Counted from the first letter of the stretch, positions 1 through 11,065 are shown. The stretch is DNA of 64,000 nt from Conchocele bisecta (GCA_029237695.1 CM055275.1:5881131-5945130), one strand, 5' to 3'. Notes: generated by a model not told the origin, from the letters alone. Translations and numbers: made by a program.

Positions 1-116
1 CACGAATTAACAATTCGTTCCCGTTGGAACGAATTGTTAATTCGTGGGAACGAATTGTTAAGTTGAGGGAATTAATTGTTATTTGATGGAAACGAATTAA
101 TAAAAAATAATCTCGT
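1..116. mobile_element. Family A foldback MITE, left part cut by window edge
   Basis: This is the right part of a family A element. It has inverted 21-bp units built on GGGAACGAATTGTTAATTCG, first in one orientation and then the other, followed by an A-rich AATTAATAAAAAATAAT stretch. The left terminus lies outside the window. The right terminal GGGGCTCCGT block found in other copies is not visible, so this copy is also decayed on that side. Confidence 0.75.
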
Positions 117-404
117 ACTATTCAGTCGCTTTTCGCTAATTTTATGCACCACTAAAACCAATTAACGGAAAATATTGATCTCAGTTACTTGAAGCCTTCA
201 AATCTGATCGCAATTACTGGAAGCTTTCAAATCTAATGGTAGTCAGGCAACGATGGCATGAACTATAAAATCACTCCGCGCTCGTGGCTTTGTCGGGCTT
301 CCTTTTATGCTGTTTTCAAACCGGCCCTGCGAAATAGGATTAACGTGAATTGTTTGTGACGTCATTTCCCTTGTTGATTTCACCAGTTGAATAGTCGTGT
401 ATAT

Positions 405-742
405 ACGGAAGCCCATTAGGGCCACTTCACTTTCTTTTATTTCCATTTATTCAAGATCTTTTCTTGAATTTTCATGATCTTTTCTTGAATTTTCAAGTTC
501 TTTTCTTGAATTTTCGAGATCTTTTATAGAATTTTCAAGATACTTTCTTGAATTTTCGAGATCTTTTCTTGAATTTTCAAGTTCTTTTCTCGAATTTTCA
601 AGTTCTTTTCTCGATTCAAGTTCTTTTCTCGAAAATTCAAGAAAAGATTTTGAAAATTCAAGAAAAGAACTTGAAAATTCAAGAAAACATCTTGAATAAA
701 TGAAAATTAAAAAAACGTGAAGTGGCCCTAATGGGCTTCCGT
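405..742. mobile_element. Family R foldback MITE with 21-bp inner satellite
   Basis: The ends are inverted copies of ACGGAAGCCCATTAGGGCCA (right end at 719-742). The interior is a run of 21-bp units, GATCTTTTCTTGAATTTTCGA and variants, that flips orientation near 615-640. Each unit carries the dyad CTTGAAAATTCAAG. The flanking 8-mers are GTGTATAT (left) and ATGCATAC (right); they differ only by transitions, which fits a decayed 8-bp target duplication. The element has no coding capacity. The 8-bp duplication and short terminal repeats suggest a non-autonomous hAT-like element, but this is inference. Confidence 0.8.
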
Positions 743-850
743 ATGCATACCTCGTTGTTGATGTTGTTTTATATTGTATGCATTATTGCATGACGTGTAC
801 TGTCTTAATTTGCTATATGTATACGATCATCGTCCGTGAACGTAAATACT

Positions 851-905
851 AATTTTGATACCAACTTCATCAGGTAAGACTAAGAAACGTGTAGAAATTC
901 CGAGA
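851..905 (+). mobile_element. Family J fragment
   Basis: The text TTTGATACCAACTTCATCAG followed by AAACGTGTAGAAATTCCGAG matches half of the palindromic J element seen whole at 12315-12440. Only one arm is present, so this is a truncated copy. Confidence 0.5.
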
Positions 906-1295
906 GGCCGCTATACAGATATAATCATTTAGTATTATTTATTTTACTGATAGTGACGCGCAGTTGTATCGGGTTACTTTCATATGCAAATGATGTATGA
1001 TATTTTTTAATTATTTATACATGTAATTAAATGCGTCATTTGAAAAAAATAATATTTCCGACAGATTATAAAGTGTGATCATTGCACATCAAACATACAT
1101 ACAGAGAATAAATAGTAATGTCCGTTAACATTTTAAGGAAATACCAGTGTGGGAATTTACGTCTGATATAAACTGTATAATAATGCCAATCAATACGTGG
1201 GTAATGGCGAAGGACTGTTTATTTTGCCAGAAAATGTCGCATATGATGATATAAAAAACCATTGTGTGCCTACTGAGTGGGCATGTACCTTTAAA
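906..1295 (+). mobile_element. Family X dispersed repeat, copy 1
   Basis: This stretch aligns by eye over several hundred bases with 42060-42400, sharing TAGTGACGCGC, CGACAGATTATAAAGT and TAATGCCAATCAATACGTG. Its right end, GCCTACTGAGTGGGCATGTA followed by CCTTTAA, is the inverted complement of the left end of copy 2 at about 41951. The family therefore has terminal inverted repeats, probably flanked by TTAA. Open frames here and at the second locus are by-products of the repeat. Confidence 0.65.
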
Positions 1296-1468
1296 CCATT
1301 TAAGATGTCATATTATTGTGGAAAGTTGATCAGTCGAATTTTAGCCACGAGTTCAGCATCCGATTCTGTATTGATTACAGAAACCCATGTGCTTTGTAAC
1401 GGCTATGGCTAAATCCCCTTTCGTGTGACCAATGTCCTTTGTCCCCAGTCGCCTTGGTCATTCGCGTG

Positions 1469-1707
1469 TGTGGCTGTGAGTGCAGAAATGGGGCTTACGG
1501 GTTTTGCGATCAGTGTAGATCCTGATCAGCCTGTGCATCCGCACAGTCTGATCAGGATCTGCACTGTTCGCCGATGCATCAATGAAACACTCGTCATGCT
1601 TCTAACAAGCAATATACATCTTTATCAGGCTACCGGAGTGTGCTATTTGATCAGGAGCTACGCTCTCACAAATGACATAGCTCCCCATTTCTCCAGTCGC
1701 AGACACA
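1469..1707. mobile_element. Family B MITE
   Basis: The left end is TGTGGCTGTGAGTGCAGAAA and the right end is the inverted TTTCTCCAGTCGCAGACACA, giving terminal repeats of about 50 bp. The interior holds a hairpin, GATCCTGATCAGCCTGTGCA and its complement, then a segment CATCAATGAAACAC and a CTACCGGAGTGTGCTATTTG block shared with the copies at 17170 and 22691. It has no coding capacity. Confidence 0.8.
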
Positions 1708-1905
1708 TAGAACAAAGGCCACCGTGGACTTTCATCGTAAACCAATACTAAAATGTTCATTATCCGGGTATTGGCATCTGCCGAAATAGGTTATTTCTAT
1801 TGGGCTCTTGAGGAAACTCGTTTAATAACGATCATATACAATCATCACCTATGTTAAATGACAAGCTGTAATATACTTGGTATTATAGGTTAGATGTACA
1901 AGTTT

Positions 1906-2228
1906 ACGGACGTTGGGGACGTAGCATTATTTATTTTATTAACAATTCGTTCCCTTAATTTAACAATATGTTCCCACAAATTAACAAATCTTTCCCACGA
2001 ATTAACAATGTGTTCCCTCAATTTAACAATTCGTTCCCACAAAATTGTTAAATTGAGGGAACGAATTGTCACTTCGTGGGAGCGAATTGTTATATCGTGG
2101 GAACAACTTGTTAATTTGAAGGAAGGAATTGTTATATCGTGGGAACGACTTGTTAATTTGAAGGAAGGAATTGTTATTTCGTGGGAACGAATTTAATAAA
2201 AAAATCCATGTCCCCTGCGGGGCTCCGT
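1906..2228. mobile_element. Family A MITE with 8-bp target duplication
   Basis: The ends are ACGGACGTTGGGGACGTA (left) and CCCCTGCGGGGCTCCGT (right, inverted). The interior consists of 21-bp units on AACAATTCGTTCCC that switch orientation near 2040. Flanks: ACAAGTTT at 1898-1905 and ACAAGTTC at 2229-2236, a 7 of 8 match. That is the expected size of a hAT-type target duplication. Open frames through this region on both strands repeat every seven residues and are artefacts of the 21-bp period. Confidence 0.85.
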
Positions 2229-2585
2229 ACAAGTTCATAGCGTGATTTACGATCAATGCAATACGTTTCTCTGATGTAACGAATTCATTATCACACATAA
2301 CAGTTTAACTTAGTTGTCATATTACCTATAATCGATACGTACATATATTCGACTGCTAATGACAAGTTATGCAATGTGATAATATTAGTACGTATTATTG
2401 ATGAAAATGGTACACACAAAGAGACACGTTTACACTATGTACCAATATCTTTCAAAACGGGGTTATTGCCAGTTTGACCAGTGTAGACACAGCGCAGTCT
2501 GGTCAGGGTATACACTGATGGTCATGCAGTTTCCGTTTTCTGAATGCGTTTTCTATCCTTGGTTGGTAATGGAGGTAATAGAGGA

Positions 2586-2710
2586 TCTCAAACAAGTTTC
2601 CCGTTGATATGAGATTTATGAAACGAGTCCCGCTATCTACCGAGCCTCCGGCGAGGTGCATACAATTGCGGACGAGTTTCATAAATCTCATATCAACGGG
2701 AAGTTTGAGA
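2586..2710. repeat. Inverted repeat, ~37-bp arms
   Basis: TCTCAAACAAGTTTCCCGTT opens the left arm, and CGGGAAGTTTGAGA closes the right arm. The arms also share GATATGAGATTTATGAAAC. The left arm has four extra bases. The loop is about 50 bp and contains a small CCTCCGGCGAGG hairpin. It is not assigned to another family in the window. Confidence 0.8.
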
Positions 2711-3886
2711 TTCTGTTTATTACACGACTTCAGCCTCCAAAGAGCAAAACACTTGGAGATAGCCAATACGTTTCAGTAAGCGGACGCCATTGACTATATT
2801 TGAACATCTCCACAGAGATAAGTAGTTTTAATCCTAGCAATAAAATTATAATAAATATGCCATATAGGTTCCTGTTCTTTGTAAACACTGCATTCTGACA
2901 ATTGCTTTACATGTACTTATAATAAGTCACGGACTCTTCTAATGACGTTCAACACATGATGACGTCAACGCCAAAACATCGTTGCTTTGTTGCGCCATTA
3001 CGGACGTCATTTGGACCGTCTTTATTTTATTAATTTGACATAACGTTGGCGCGTAATACGAATACGTAATGAAAGTGAGGCGGCCAGCCAATCAAATGCA
3101 CTCCAGGTGTGAAATGGGTTAAAACACGCCATAAGAAGGATTTCATGTGATAAAACGTGGTATCAAACGGCACTATTCTTTGTATTCTACACAAACCAAA
3201 CACATTTGGCGATCCAGATATACATCATACAAGTATGAACAAAGTAGAGCTAGTTATATTGATGTGACATATATTATGCAAGATCATTTTTTCTTTATAA
3301 GTTATATAAAAAAATACATCTATAACGTCAGATAATCATTTCAATAATCAAACCGGTTTTCTCGTGGGAAACATCGCGTTAAATTTACTCTAAAAATACG
3401 AATTTCAACAAAAGAAATTTGTCTGACACGGTCATCTGGCTGTGGCGTTTAAAAAAAGGTACAATGCCGGGATTAAATGGTTGGTGTAATCGTGTTGACT
3501 CGGACTGATTCAGCGTCAATGGACGATAACCACTGTCTGCGTGAAACTTAGCCAGATATCAACTTTTCTGAAATCGAATGGCTTGAATCTCAACTCGCCG
3601 TCAAGCAGCTTGTTTGGATGAGCCTGATCTGTGTCATTATTTCAAGCATAATATTCGAGTATATAATTTATTTCACTACCATTTTGCAATACCGAATTTC
3701 TAAAACCGAAAATAAATCCGGTATTTCAAAATGGTAATTGAATAAACCACACCCTCATGCCGTGAACCGTGTACCTGCTGGGTCCAGGAAGTGTTGGGAT
3801 CCAGGTATATGTAAATGTAAACAAATATAATCAAAGATACTGTGAATGCATGCCTTGTGGAACCCACTGCTGTTCACACTCCCCTA
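2711..3886. other. No recognised gene; one short inverted repeat
   Basis: I see no coding exon here. The only clear structure is an imperfect inverted repeat at 3671-3743 (TTCACTACCATTTTGCAATACC against GGTATTTCAAAATGGTAATTGAA in complement). The rest reads as unique, AT-rich sequence. Confidence 0.5.
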
Positions 3887-3887
3887 G

Positions 3888-3957
3888 TTGGAAAAGTCGC
3901 GGGAATACTGGACGAGGCCTTCCGGCCTTCGTCCAGTATTCCCGCGACTTTTCCAAG
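3888..3957. mobile_element. Family K palindromic core
   Basis: A near-perfect 70-bp palindrome: TTGGAAAAGTCGCGGGAATA, CTGGACGAGG, a short CCTTCCGG centre, then the complement. Larger K copies at 36226, 52869 and 62327 have long conserved flanks; this copy has only the core. Confidence 0.8.
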
Positions 3958-4239
3958 TTGTGTTACCCATGTTACAATGGAGGAGGGTAATCAGTAGGCG
4001 ATTACGCAAATACATTGTATTAATCGTGTATTCCGTGTTTAGTCGCCAAGAATTCGACGTCATTCTTAGAACTAGGGGTACTGTACAGGGGTAACACGAG
4101 AGGAGGGTGAAGAGTAGGGTGTTATACAATGCATGCTTATGACCGAGATGCAAACACGTTGGATTGTGAACAGTATGTGGTTTCGCAGTGCAGTCTTATG
4201 ACCTACATGGTGGGTGGTTGGTCGGGCGAACGCGATGGT

Positions 4240-4660
4240 GTACATTAACGGTGGGGTTCCTCATAGAAAGCACGATATGCCTTGTTTGGCCCTCAGGTAC
4301 GTTTTTATCTTTGGCTCTTTTTGTTACCTCGGAGATTAATTGGGTTATTGCCCATTATAAAAGTAGTAAGATTATTACTGATCCTACTGCTTTTGGGAGG
4401 GGGCCAAGTGATTCTGGTGTGGCAAGGACCTGGCATCAGATCAGGATCATTCTGATTTCAGGGCTGAATATATAGTTTGTTTTATTGTAAATATTCAGTT
4501 CTGATTTTGGGATCCCCCCCCATTTGTACATGTACTTGAACATGTACATGTACTTGTACAGGTAATATATGGGATTTAGTACTAAACCCATTGACCCGGC
4601 CTTAAATGACATGACCTTAGCTGTTGATAGGCCGTTAAACACAAACAAACAAACAAACTT
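4240..4660 (+). mobile_element. Family N retroposon (SINE/LINE 3' part)
   Basis: It shares ordered blocks with 26526-26886: GCCCTCAGGTACGTTTTTAT, TATTCAGTTCTGATTTTGGG, GACCTTAGCTGTTGATAGGC and the tail CGTTAAACACAAACAAACAA. A fixed 3' tail with simple AAAC repeats is typical of molluscan retroposons. An internal CATGTACATG-type repeat has expanded at 4526-4565. No reverse transcriptase frame is visible, so it is either a SINE or a truncated LINE tail. Confidence 0.65.
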
Positions 4661-4927
4661 ATGACCTAGATGCAAACACGGGGGATGGTGAACTGTATGG
4701 GGTTCCGAAATGAATGATTATGACCTAGATGCCACAACCGCATACTGCACGCAATTCGTTATGCTAGTTCCGACTCGCAGTGTCTATTTCTGTGAGGTCT
4801 TGAAATTTACTTAAATTTAAAAATAGATTCATCTGGCTCGGATTGTTTACACATCTTTCTGAAAGTGTGCATACTGCAGGTTATATTCGAAAGAATAATG
4901 GAATTGTCGCTAGAGATTTCACTCTCC

Positions 4928-5020
4928 CCAAAACAAATTATTTGATGAAATTCCACCATATATAGATTGTATTGCGAACAAAACAATTTTACTCTGGAAA
5001 TTTAACATGGGAGCTAAAAT
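4928..5020 (+). mobile_element. Family V fragment
   Basis: AATTATTTGATGAAATTCCA, TATTGCGAACAAAACA and GGAAATTTAACATGGG match the order of blocks in the V copies at 11560, 50990 and 56350. Only a short piece is present. Confidence 0.55.
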
Positions 5021-5785
5021 GGAACCGTATTCTTACGCTTTTCGCGTCATTCGATTGGTTGTTGTCCAGTGGTGGTGAAATCTCTTCTCGGTTGCCAGAA
5101 TCTGCAACACGATACTGAAGACTTTTGAAACCGGTCGATTCCACTAGCCTGCAGGGATGGCAGCTGTCTTTGTCTGCGACTGTGACTGTGCATGACACAC
5201 GCATACAGGCCATTAGCGCAATAATCATTGTAAAACGCGGGAAAACCTGCCTTCTCGTGAGATTCTCGTCTGCTGCCTTCGCGATGCTGGAGGCTATCGT
5301 CTGATGTGGTTGTTTTGTCACGTGAGCTAAGTCAGCGTTGGTGTCATCGGAATTCGCGCTTAGCTACAAGCGTTGATACAGACCAGAAGTCTGGTCTGGA
5401 TCTACGCTTGTTGCTAAGTCGAAATCTCGCGTTAAATCTCCCAGCACGCATTACGGTAATAAATCGGCGTTCACACTTTCGCTTCTGTAGTCAATCTGCT
5501 GCTTCCTACTGGCGCTAGCTGCCAATATTGGAACTTCGGAACCCCTCTGTCGATATCGGAATACTCGCAGACTCTCGGCCAATATCGACGGAGTACCAGG
5601 CAGAGTGGCGGTGCGGTATAAAACGCGGATCATTATTCTCTCGGACTACAGTCCAGAAACTAGGTTTAGTGTTGGTGTTGTGATTGTTGTTAACTTTGGT
5701 GTTGTCGCTTCACCGGTGTCTTTATATCTCGACATTAATTATTGTGATCACTAAATGGTGTTTACGTCAACGACAATGGTTGCAG
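5021..5785. other. No recognised gene
   Basis: Less AT-rich than its surroundings and apparently unique. Open frames of 60-110 codons occur on both strands but show no domain, and none has convincing splice sites. A short dyad, CAGACCAGAAGTCTGGTCTG, lies at 5381-5400. A non-coding or untranslated exon cannot be excluded. Confidence 0.4.
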
Positions 5786-5789
5786 GAGG

Positions 5790-6150
5790 TACGTGGCTTT
5801 ATTTATTTCACAAATCTTAATTTTATGCGGAATATTTTATTAAATTTTACGCTGCGAAAGGTATGTTGGTCTATTTATTGTACGAATCTTTATTTGGAGC
5901 TGAATATTTTACTAAATTTTACTCTGCAAAAGGTATATGGCTACATTTATTTTACGAATCCTAATTTTAAGTGGAATATTTCACTATTTTTACATTGCAA
6001 ACGGTATGTGGCTTTATTTATTTTACAGATGTTAATTTTAAGCGGAATATTTATACTTCATTTTAAACATATTATTATATAAAGGTTTATGCCTAAAACT
6101 GTATATGACTTTATATGTTCAATAATACTAATTTTAGGCGTATTTTTAAA
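5790..6150 (+). repeat. ~72-bp tandem repeat, 4-5 units
   Basis: Units run GTATGTGGCTTTATTTATTT, TACGAATCCTAATTTTA, then GGAATATTTTA and TTTTACTCTGCAAAAG, and repeat about every 72 bp with rising divergence. Because 72 is a multiple of three, one frame stays open for 132 codons (5684-6082) and shows a 24-residue repeat. I read that as a by-product, not a protein. Confidence 0.8.
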
Positions 6151-6334
6151 CAAAGTTTTTTATTTCACCAATCCTAATTTGAAGAGGAATTAACATGCAC
6201 TTTCAATCTATATTGAAAACTACGTGCCGATAATTACTATATTCCTCTTTGACTATAGCGACACATTTTTTTTATATTTACATATATGCAGATTTATTTT
6301 ATTCCGTTTAAATTACATCGCAGTGCACAAAGGT

Positions 6335-6592
6335 ACGGAGCCCGGCATGGATTATTTTTATTAATTCGTTCCGACGAATTAACAATTCGTTCCCTCAATT
6401 TAACAATTCGCTCCCTCGAATTAACAATTCGTTCCCACGATATAACAATTTGTTCCCACGAAATAACAATTCGTTCCCACGGGAACGAATTGTTATTTCG
6501 TGGGAACGAATTATTAAATTGAGGGAACGAATTGTTATTTCGTGGGAACGAATTAATTAAAAAAGAATTATACGTCCCCTGCGCGGCTACAT
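6335..6592. mobile_element. Family A MITE with 8-bp target duplication
   Basis: Left end ACGGAGCCCGGCATGGATTA; right end CGTCCCCTGCGCGGCTACAT, a mutated inverted copy. The interior is made of 21-bp AACAATTCGTTCCC units that reverse at about 6480. Flanks are ACAAAGGT (6327-6334) and ACAACGGT (6593-6600), 7 of 8 identical. This is the third 8-bp match or near-match for the family. Confidence 0.85.
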
Positions 6593-6600
6593 ACAACGGT

Positions 6601-7350
6601 TGTATTTCAATGAACGCGTCTATACTAATTTTGCGAATCTTATTTTGGGAATGGAATTTTAAATTGATGTTTTGAAATATTTTGTAATTAATGTTTGTAC
6701 CTTCGTTTAGTTACCCAATGGCATATAGGGTTTGTAATTTTAGGAAACTGCGTGAGCAATATACTGGCATATGGCTGTCAACGGAGGCGAATATATTGGA
6801 TATGTCAAATACGAACATCTTAGACTTTCATAGGTCATGCATTTCTATTGTATTGTGCGCTTTAGTGAGTTATTGAGTATTGTTTTATTTTCTGGGTGCT
6901 TGTGCCTATTTTTCGTCACCAATTGCTATGAAGTTGCTTGGCATTTTAATTTAAATATTGTTTCGTGAAAATATGTAATTTGTCTTTTGACTAATACCGA
7001 TAGCTTCCATGTCGCGGCATCGTGTAATCCACGATTGCGTTTTAATTTAAGAGACAAGCCATTTAATTTTGTACCTAAGAATATTTTGCTTGAAACATAT
7101 TTACAGAAACTGTGATATTGTCTGTAAATGCAGTCGAAATGTAACGACATTTTCATAGCGTATGGGAAATTATATTTGGACGTCATTTACTGAAAATGTC
7201 GTCACTTTTGTAAACATTTGTTATAAGATACCGAGTATCAGGTACAAAAACGGATGGCTTGTCTTGTCACTAATACCGAGTGCGTACATGATGTATACAT
7301 GTTGATTTCCACGAATGACGTCATGGTGAATATTATCAGCTTAAAGAGCC
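6601..7350. other. No recognised gene
   Basis: AT-rich sequence with no domain-bearing frame, no splice pattern and no clear repeat family. Confidence 0.4.
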
Positions 7351-7399
7351 GCAGTGACTACAAACCTAAAACCACAGATCATATTCACGATATTTGAAA

Positions 7400-7460
7400 A
7401 CATTGTGACTCCAGATGAGACGGCTCGAAACGAGCCGTCTCATATGGTGCCACACTGTTT
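7400..7460. repeat. Hairpin GAGACGGCTCG / CGAGCCGTCTC
   Basis: A short palindrome at 7417-7441, close to the central hairpins of family M (GAGCCGGCTCGTAACGAGCC) and of 19268-19303. It may be the remnant of a related element. Confidence 0.5.
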
Positions 7461-7550
7461 GCGATTATTTTATTATGTTTTCATGGCTTTGACCATAGCC
7501 CAAATCTACATTCAGAACGAACATAAAAAAACGCCGGAAACTGTTCGCAA

Positions 7551-7837
7551 CTACAGTGGGGTCAGCGTGTAAGTGCACACACGAACGAACACGACAGGTT
7601 GGAACCAACATGTCGTGTTCGTTCGTGTGTGCACTTACACGCTGACCCCACTGTAATTCATGTATATTTTTCTGCATTTTTTCTCATTTCGCATCAAAAG
7701 TGTATGTTGTTACCACTCAGTTGAACCGTCTCGGCGAGACGGTTCAATTGAGTGGTAACAACATACACTTTGGGTGGGTAGCGAACCAACCTGTCGTGTT
7801 CGTTCGTGTGTGCACTTACACGCTGACCCCACTGTAG
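7551..7837 (-). mobile_element. Composite C-D-C foldback element, copy 1
   Basis: Three palindromic modules in a row. A full C palindrome (7551-7655) begins TACAGTGGGGTCAGCGTGTA, and the two 50-bp arms meet at GGTTGGAACCAAC. Next comes a D hairpin (7698-7773, AGTGTATGTTGTTACCACTC). Last is a lone C half ending CTGACCCCACTGTA. The same composite lies in the opposite orientation at 13131-13393, so it moved as a unit or formed the same way twice. TA bases flank each C end, as in Tc1/mariner-type insertions. Confidence 0.8.
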
Positions 7838-8112
7838 ATGAATCGTAATCTAAAGTAACGGCAAACACGTTTTGTAAAAATATACATTTATTCTCTGACA
7901 TGCAATTACACAAAGTTTTAGCTTTTTCGAAGGGTGTCTGAAAACGTAAAAAAGACGGCACACGCAAATGCAAATGTACAACTGCAATACATACAACATA
8001 GGACACTGAGTAGAGCTCCCTAGTTTCCAATAAACTGTGTTTTCCCATGGATTCCCATACGTATTAATTATCTCCTACGTATTAATTAGCTATGTAAACA
8101 GTGCCGGTGTAT

Positions 8113-8342
8113 TTCTGTATTCTCCATCCGTCAGGTTGATATGTATCTTTCCGTATGGGGTCATTAAAACAGTAACGAGCCGAATCATCAGTACGATAGT
8201 AATACCCTGAGTCATCATGAATACAGTAACAACCCGAATTATCAATAATACAGTAAGAACCCGAGTCGTAAATAATACAGTAATAACCCGAGTCGTCAAT
8301 AATACAGTAACTACCCGAGTCATCAGCAATACAGAAATAATA
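8113..8342 (-). repeat. 27-bp minisatellite, ~7 units
   Basis: Units of 27 bp on ATACAGTAATAACCCGAGTC run in tandem with point changes. The period is a multiple of three, which leaves a minus-strand frame open with a nine-residue repeat (TRVVTVLLT-like). I do not consider it a gene. Confidence 0.8.
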
Positions 8343-8517
8343 CGTAATTCATGTAGGTCCCTATGGTACCCAGTTTAAAAATGTATAACATTGAGAATAA
8401 TTCACATACGCTAGTATAAAGCTTGTTTTCTTATCCTACTTATCATTTCTTTGCCTTCATGATGTGCATGTCTGCATGTACATGTTAACATGAATGAAAT
8501 ACAGAATTTTTAAATAA

Positions 8518-8568
8518 AAAGTAATAAGATTAGTACTAATCCTAATACTTTTAGGGAGTAAGTGACTA
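8518..8568 (+). mobile_element. Family N fragment
   Basis: AAAGTAATAAGATTAGTACT, then AATCCTAATACTTTTAGGGA, resembles the AAGTAGTAAGATTATTACTG segment of the N copy at 4240-4660. Confidence 0.4.
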
Positions 8569-8593
8569 AATCCTCTGTAAACACCACAGTCAG

Positions 8594-8797
8594 TGTTAAT
8601 ATTGCCAATATGTGAATGTAATTGAACATCAATTGACAATAGCAACTCGCAATCAAGCAGATTTTGATTGGCTGTGCCTGGGCTGTAGCACAGCCCAGGC
8701 TCAGCCAATCAAGCTGTTTGCTTTCAAGCACTATATTCAAGTATTTCTTAATAGTTGCATTGACACATATTGGCAAGGTTAGCGCATACAATGGTGC
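8594..8797. mobile_element. Family F MITE
   Basis: A central hairpin with arms TTGATTGGCTGTGCCTGGGC and AGCCCAGGCTCAGCCAATCA sits between outer blocks TATTGCCAATATGTGAATG and ATTGGCAAGGTTAGCGCA. These outer blocks are the same as in about a dozen other F loci here. It is non-coding. Confidence 0.8.
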
Positions 8798-9450
8798 TAG
8801 AGGTAAAGACTATGCGCTCTATCAGCAGGCGATTCGTCTCAATTCGATTCGTCCTTGCAATTATTCGCTATAGGAATTATGTCTCGCGCCGAGAGATAGT
8901 ACAGTGTTCATTTCATAGAGAAATAACACAGCAAAATGGCGACAGTTGTGCAGTACACAGCCGCTTGTGTAAGACGTGTCTATATATATAGTATGAGACA
9001 CGTGAACGTTCGTTATGCTAACTGCATTCCACATGTAATTCCTTCCGCAACTGAAATTACTCCGCAATTACTACCGGAAAAAAAACACCGCAAGTATTAC
9101 TACACCAAACAGAAGCGCTCTATCATATTCATCAGCAGAATTCGTTATCAGGATAAAAAATGTATAAGGATGCATGTTCTTTTCTTAATTAATTTAAACT
9201 AACTTTATTTTCGCCACACGTGAGTACACAGTTCTTTACACGAATCAAAACTGCCGCGAGGACGTGACATGGCGAGTTTTGACATTCGCTGCAATTCTCG
9301 GCATGAGTATAACAACCCTTATCTCCCCCGATGAATAGGGTGTGTAAATAAAAGCCGATACGGGCTGATAAGGCAAGTGTTGAGTTATATCGCTGATACA
9401 GGGGCCAATTAGCTTCTGTACTAGTAGGAAACATTGTTCCCAATGGAGAT
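8798..9450. other. No recognised gene
   Basis: Several short frames overlap on both strands, none with a recognisable domain. No repeat family is visible. Confidence 0.4.
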
Positions 9451-9452
9451 TT

Positions 9453-9900
9453 CTGCATGATCGCGTGGTTAGAAGAACAACAACAATGGCTGCAAGTGTT
9501 GAAAGTGCACCCACTCCAAAGTAAGTATTAGTTGACAGTGTCCTTAGTATGCAACGGACTTTTATGAAATATGGTGCGGCAAACGTGTCTTCATGAGCTG
9601 AAGTTAGTGGTCTCGGGACTTCGGCACATACTTATGTCGTTTTTGCGAAGAATCGATGTCCGTCTCAGTATTGTGAGTAAACACGGACATCGATTCTTCG
9701 CAAAAACTACAGAAGTTTGGGCCAAAGTACTGAGACCACCAAATGCAGTTTAACAAGACGCGTTTGATGCGCCATATTTCATCAAAATATGTTATATAAT
9801 AAGGACACTATCAAAGAATACGTACATTGAATCGGAGGCGCATCGGGAAGTTTCAGTAATTGTTTGTGTTGTTGTTCTAACCACGTGATCATGCACCTTG
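9453..9900. mobile_element. Family H MITE
   Basis: Left end GCATGATCGCGTGGTTAGAA with AACAACAACAATGG; right end CACGTGATCATGCACCTTG. The interior has paired segments: TTGCGAAGAATCGATGTCCG (9646 on) and its complement at 9683-9706, plus CTTCATGAGCTGAAGTTAGT on one side and the TTAACAAGACGCG block on the other. Related copies are at 13810, 22978 and 43155. Confidence 0.75.
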
Positions 9901-9959
9901 GATGGAGGGCAATAAACACGTGTAGCCGATCAAACAGGGCTTCACCTGCAATGGGGAAT

Positions 9960-10040
9960 CGTAGCTAGTTATCTCCGGTTGAATTTATTTATAGAAACCC
10001 GGTCCAATTGTGTGGCTTATTGCTTGTAAAAAGAGCAAAA
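9960..10040 (+). mobile_element. Family W fragment
   Basis: GTAGCTAGTTATCTCCGGTT, TTTATTTATAGAAACCCGGT and TTGCTTGTAAAAAGAGCAA match the terminal blocks of W copies at 11903 and 25758. Confidence 0.5.
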
Positions 10041-10930
10041 GTATCATGATTTATTGTGAAAAGGAGTCGGTAAGGCGATTCGGATCAACACTAGTACACA
10101 TACTCCGTTTTGATTTTGGAAACCCAACCACCCCACCACATAACGATGTATAGTGCTTGTCACTAGTCGAAATACCGATAAGCCCCAATTCTCCAGTGAC
10201 AGCCACATGTATGAATGAAGTTTGTAATGGCGAGGGAGCAGGGTTTACGATGTATGTGACCGTAGTAGATCTTGACTATACTATTTGATCTCCGTTGCCT
10301 GACTCAGCTGGGGGGGGGGGGGACGGTCTTTCAGGGGTTAGACAACACGACTTCAAACACGAGTTTAAAACATACCCTACGGCTTGGACAATACTTTCAT
10401 AGTATTTCGTCCCACTGATCTGTCGGATGAGACTTTAAACTGTGGTGCCGCCTCTATATGACGTTAGCTGTTGCTGGGATGCCAAACCCATTGACCATTC
10501 ACTTATTCATTCAAAGCTTGACATGCAGGCTCACATTTCACTTTGATTTGGAGCGATGCGCGTCGGGAATGCGCCGGGTTGCATGGTAAGTTTATCAGAT
10601 GGGGTTCGTTCTCAGATTGTGGGAACTTTTCTGTGACCTTTACGCGAAGACTGGGTCATTGCAATCCTCGTGTGTATTTGGTTCCAATACTAAATGCTTG
10701 GAACCATTGGGGTTACATGTACAATGCTAGTATAGTCTTGCTACCGCCAGGAACCGTGTTGCTTGCCTTTGCAATGTTGAATTAAATTTCTTGTTTACGA
10801 TCAGTATATGTGGTGACAACACATGCGAACTGTTTCCCAAGTTTTATCACGTCTTTGATACAGATTCTAGTTGTGTTTCTACAAATACACAGCTCATGGG
10901 CAGTGTATGTGAATGAGGGTGTGATAACAC
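10041..10930. other. No recognised gene; G-run
   Basis: Mostly unique sequence. A run of 12 G bases, interrupted once at its 3' side by A, occurs near 10311-10323. An 80-codon frame at 10543-10785 has no recognisable domain. Confidence 0.4.
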
Positions 10931-10931
10931 G

Positions 10932-11025
10932 GTTAGATCACGTTCGTCCGCATGTACGATCGATAATCCACTCGCTAAAGCTCGCGGATTATCTCCTCGT
11001 ACATGCGGACGAACCGTGATCTAAC
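10932..11025. repeat. Family Z palindrome, ~45-bp arms
   Basis: Left arm GTTAGATCACGTTCGTCCGC then ATGTACGA; right arm TCGTACATGCGGACGAACCG then TGATCTAAC. The centre carries CACTCGCTAAAGCTCGCGGA. A decayed relative lies at 30563-30652. Confidence 0.8.
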
Positions 11026-11065
11026 TGTGGCTTTACTCATCACATTTCTAAGATCCTATGCAAAG

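Noticed and set aside
1425..1751. 108-codon frame
   Set aside because: It spans a family B MITE, and the equivalent frame in other copies is broken.
5684..6082. 132-codon frame with 24-residue hydrophobic repeats
   Set aside because: The frame is kept open by a 72-bp AT-rich tandem repeat. It has no recognised domain and no splice or start signals beyond chance.
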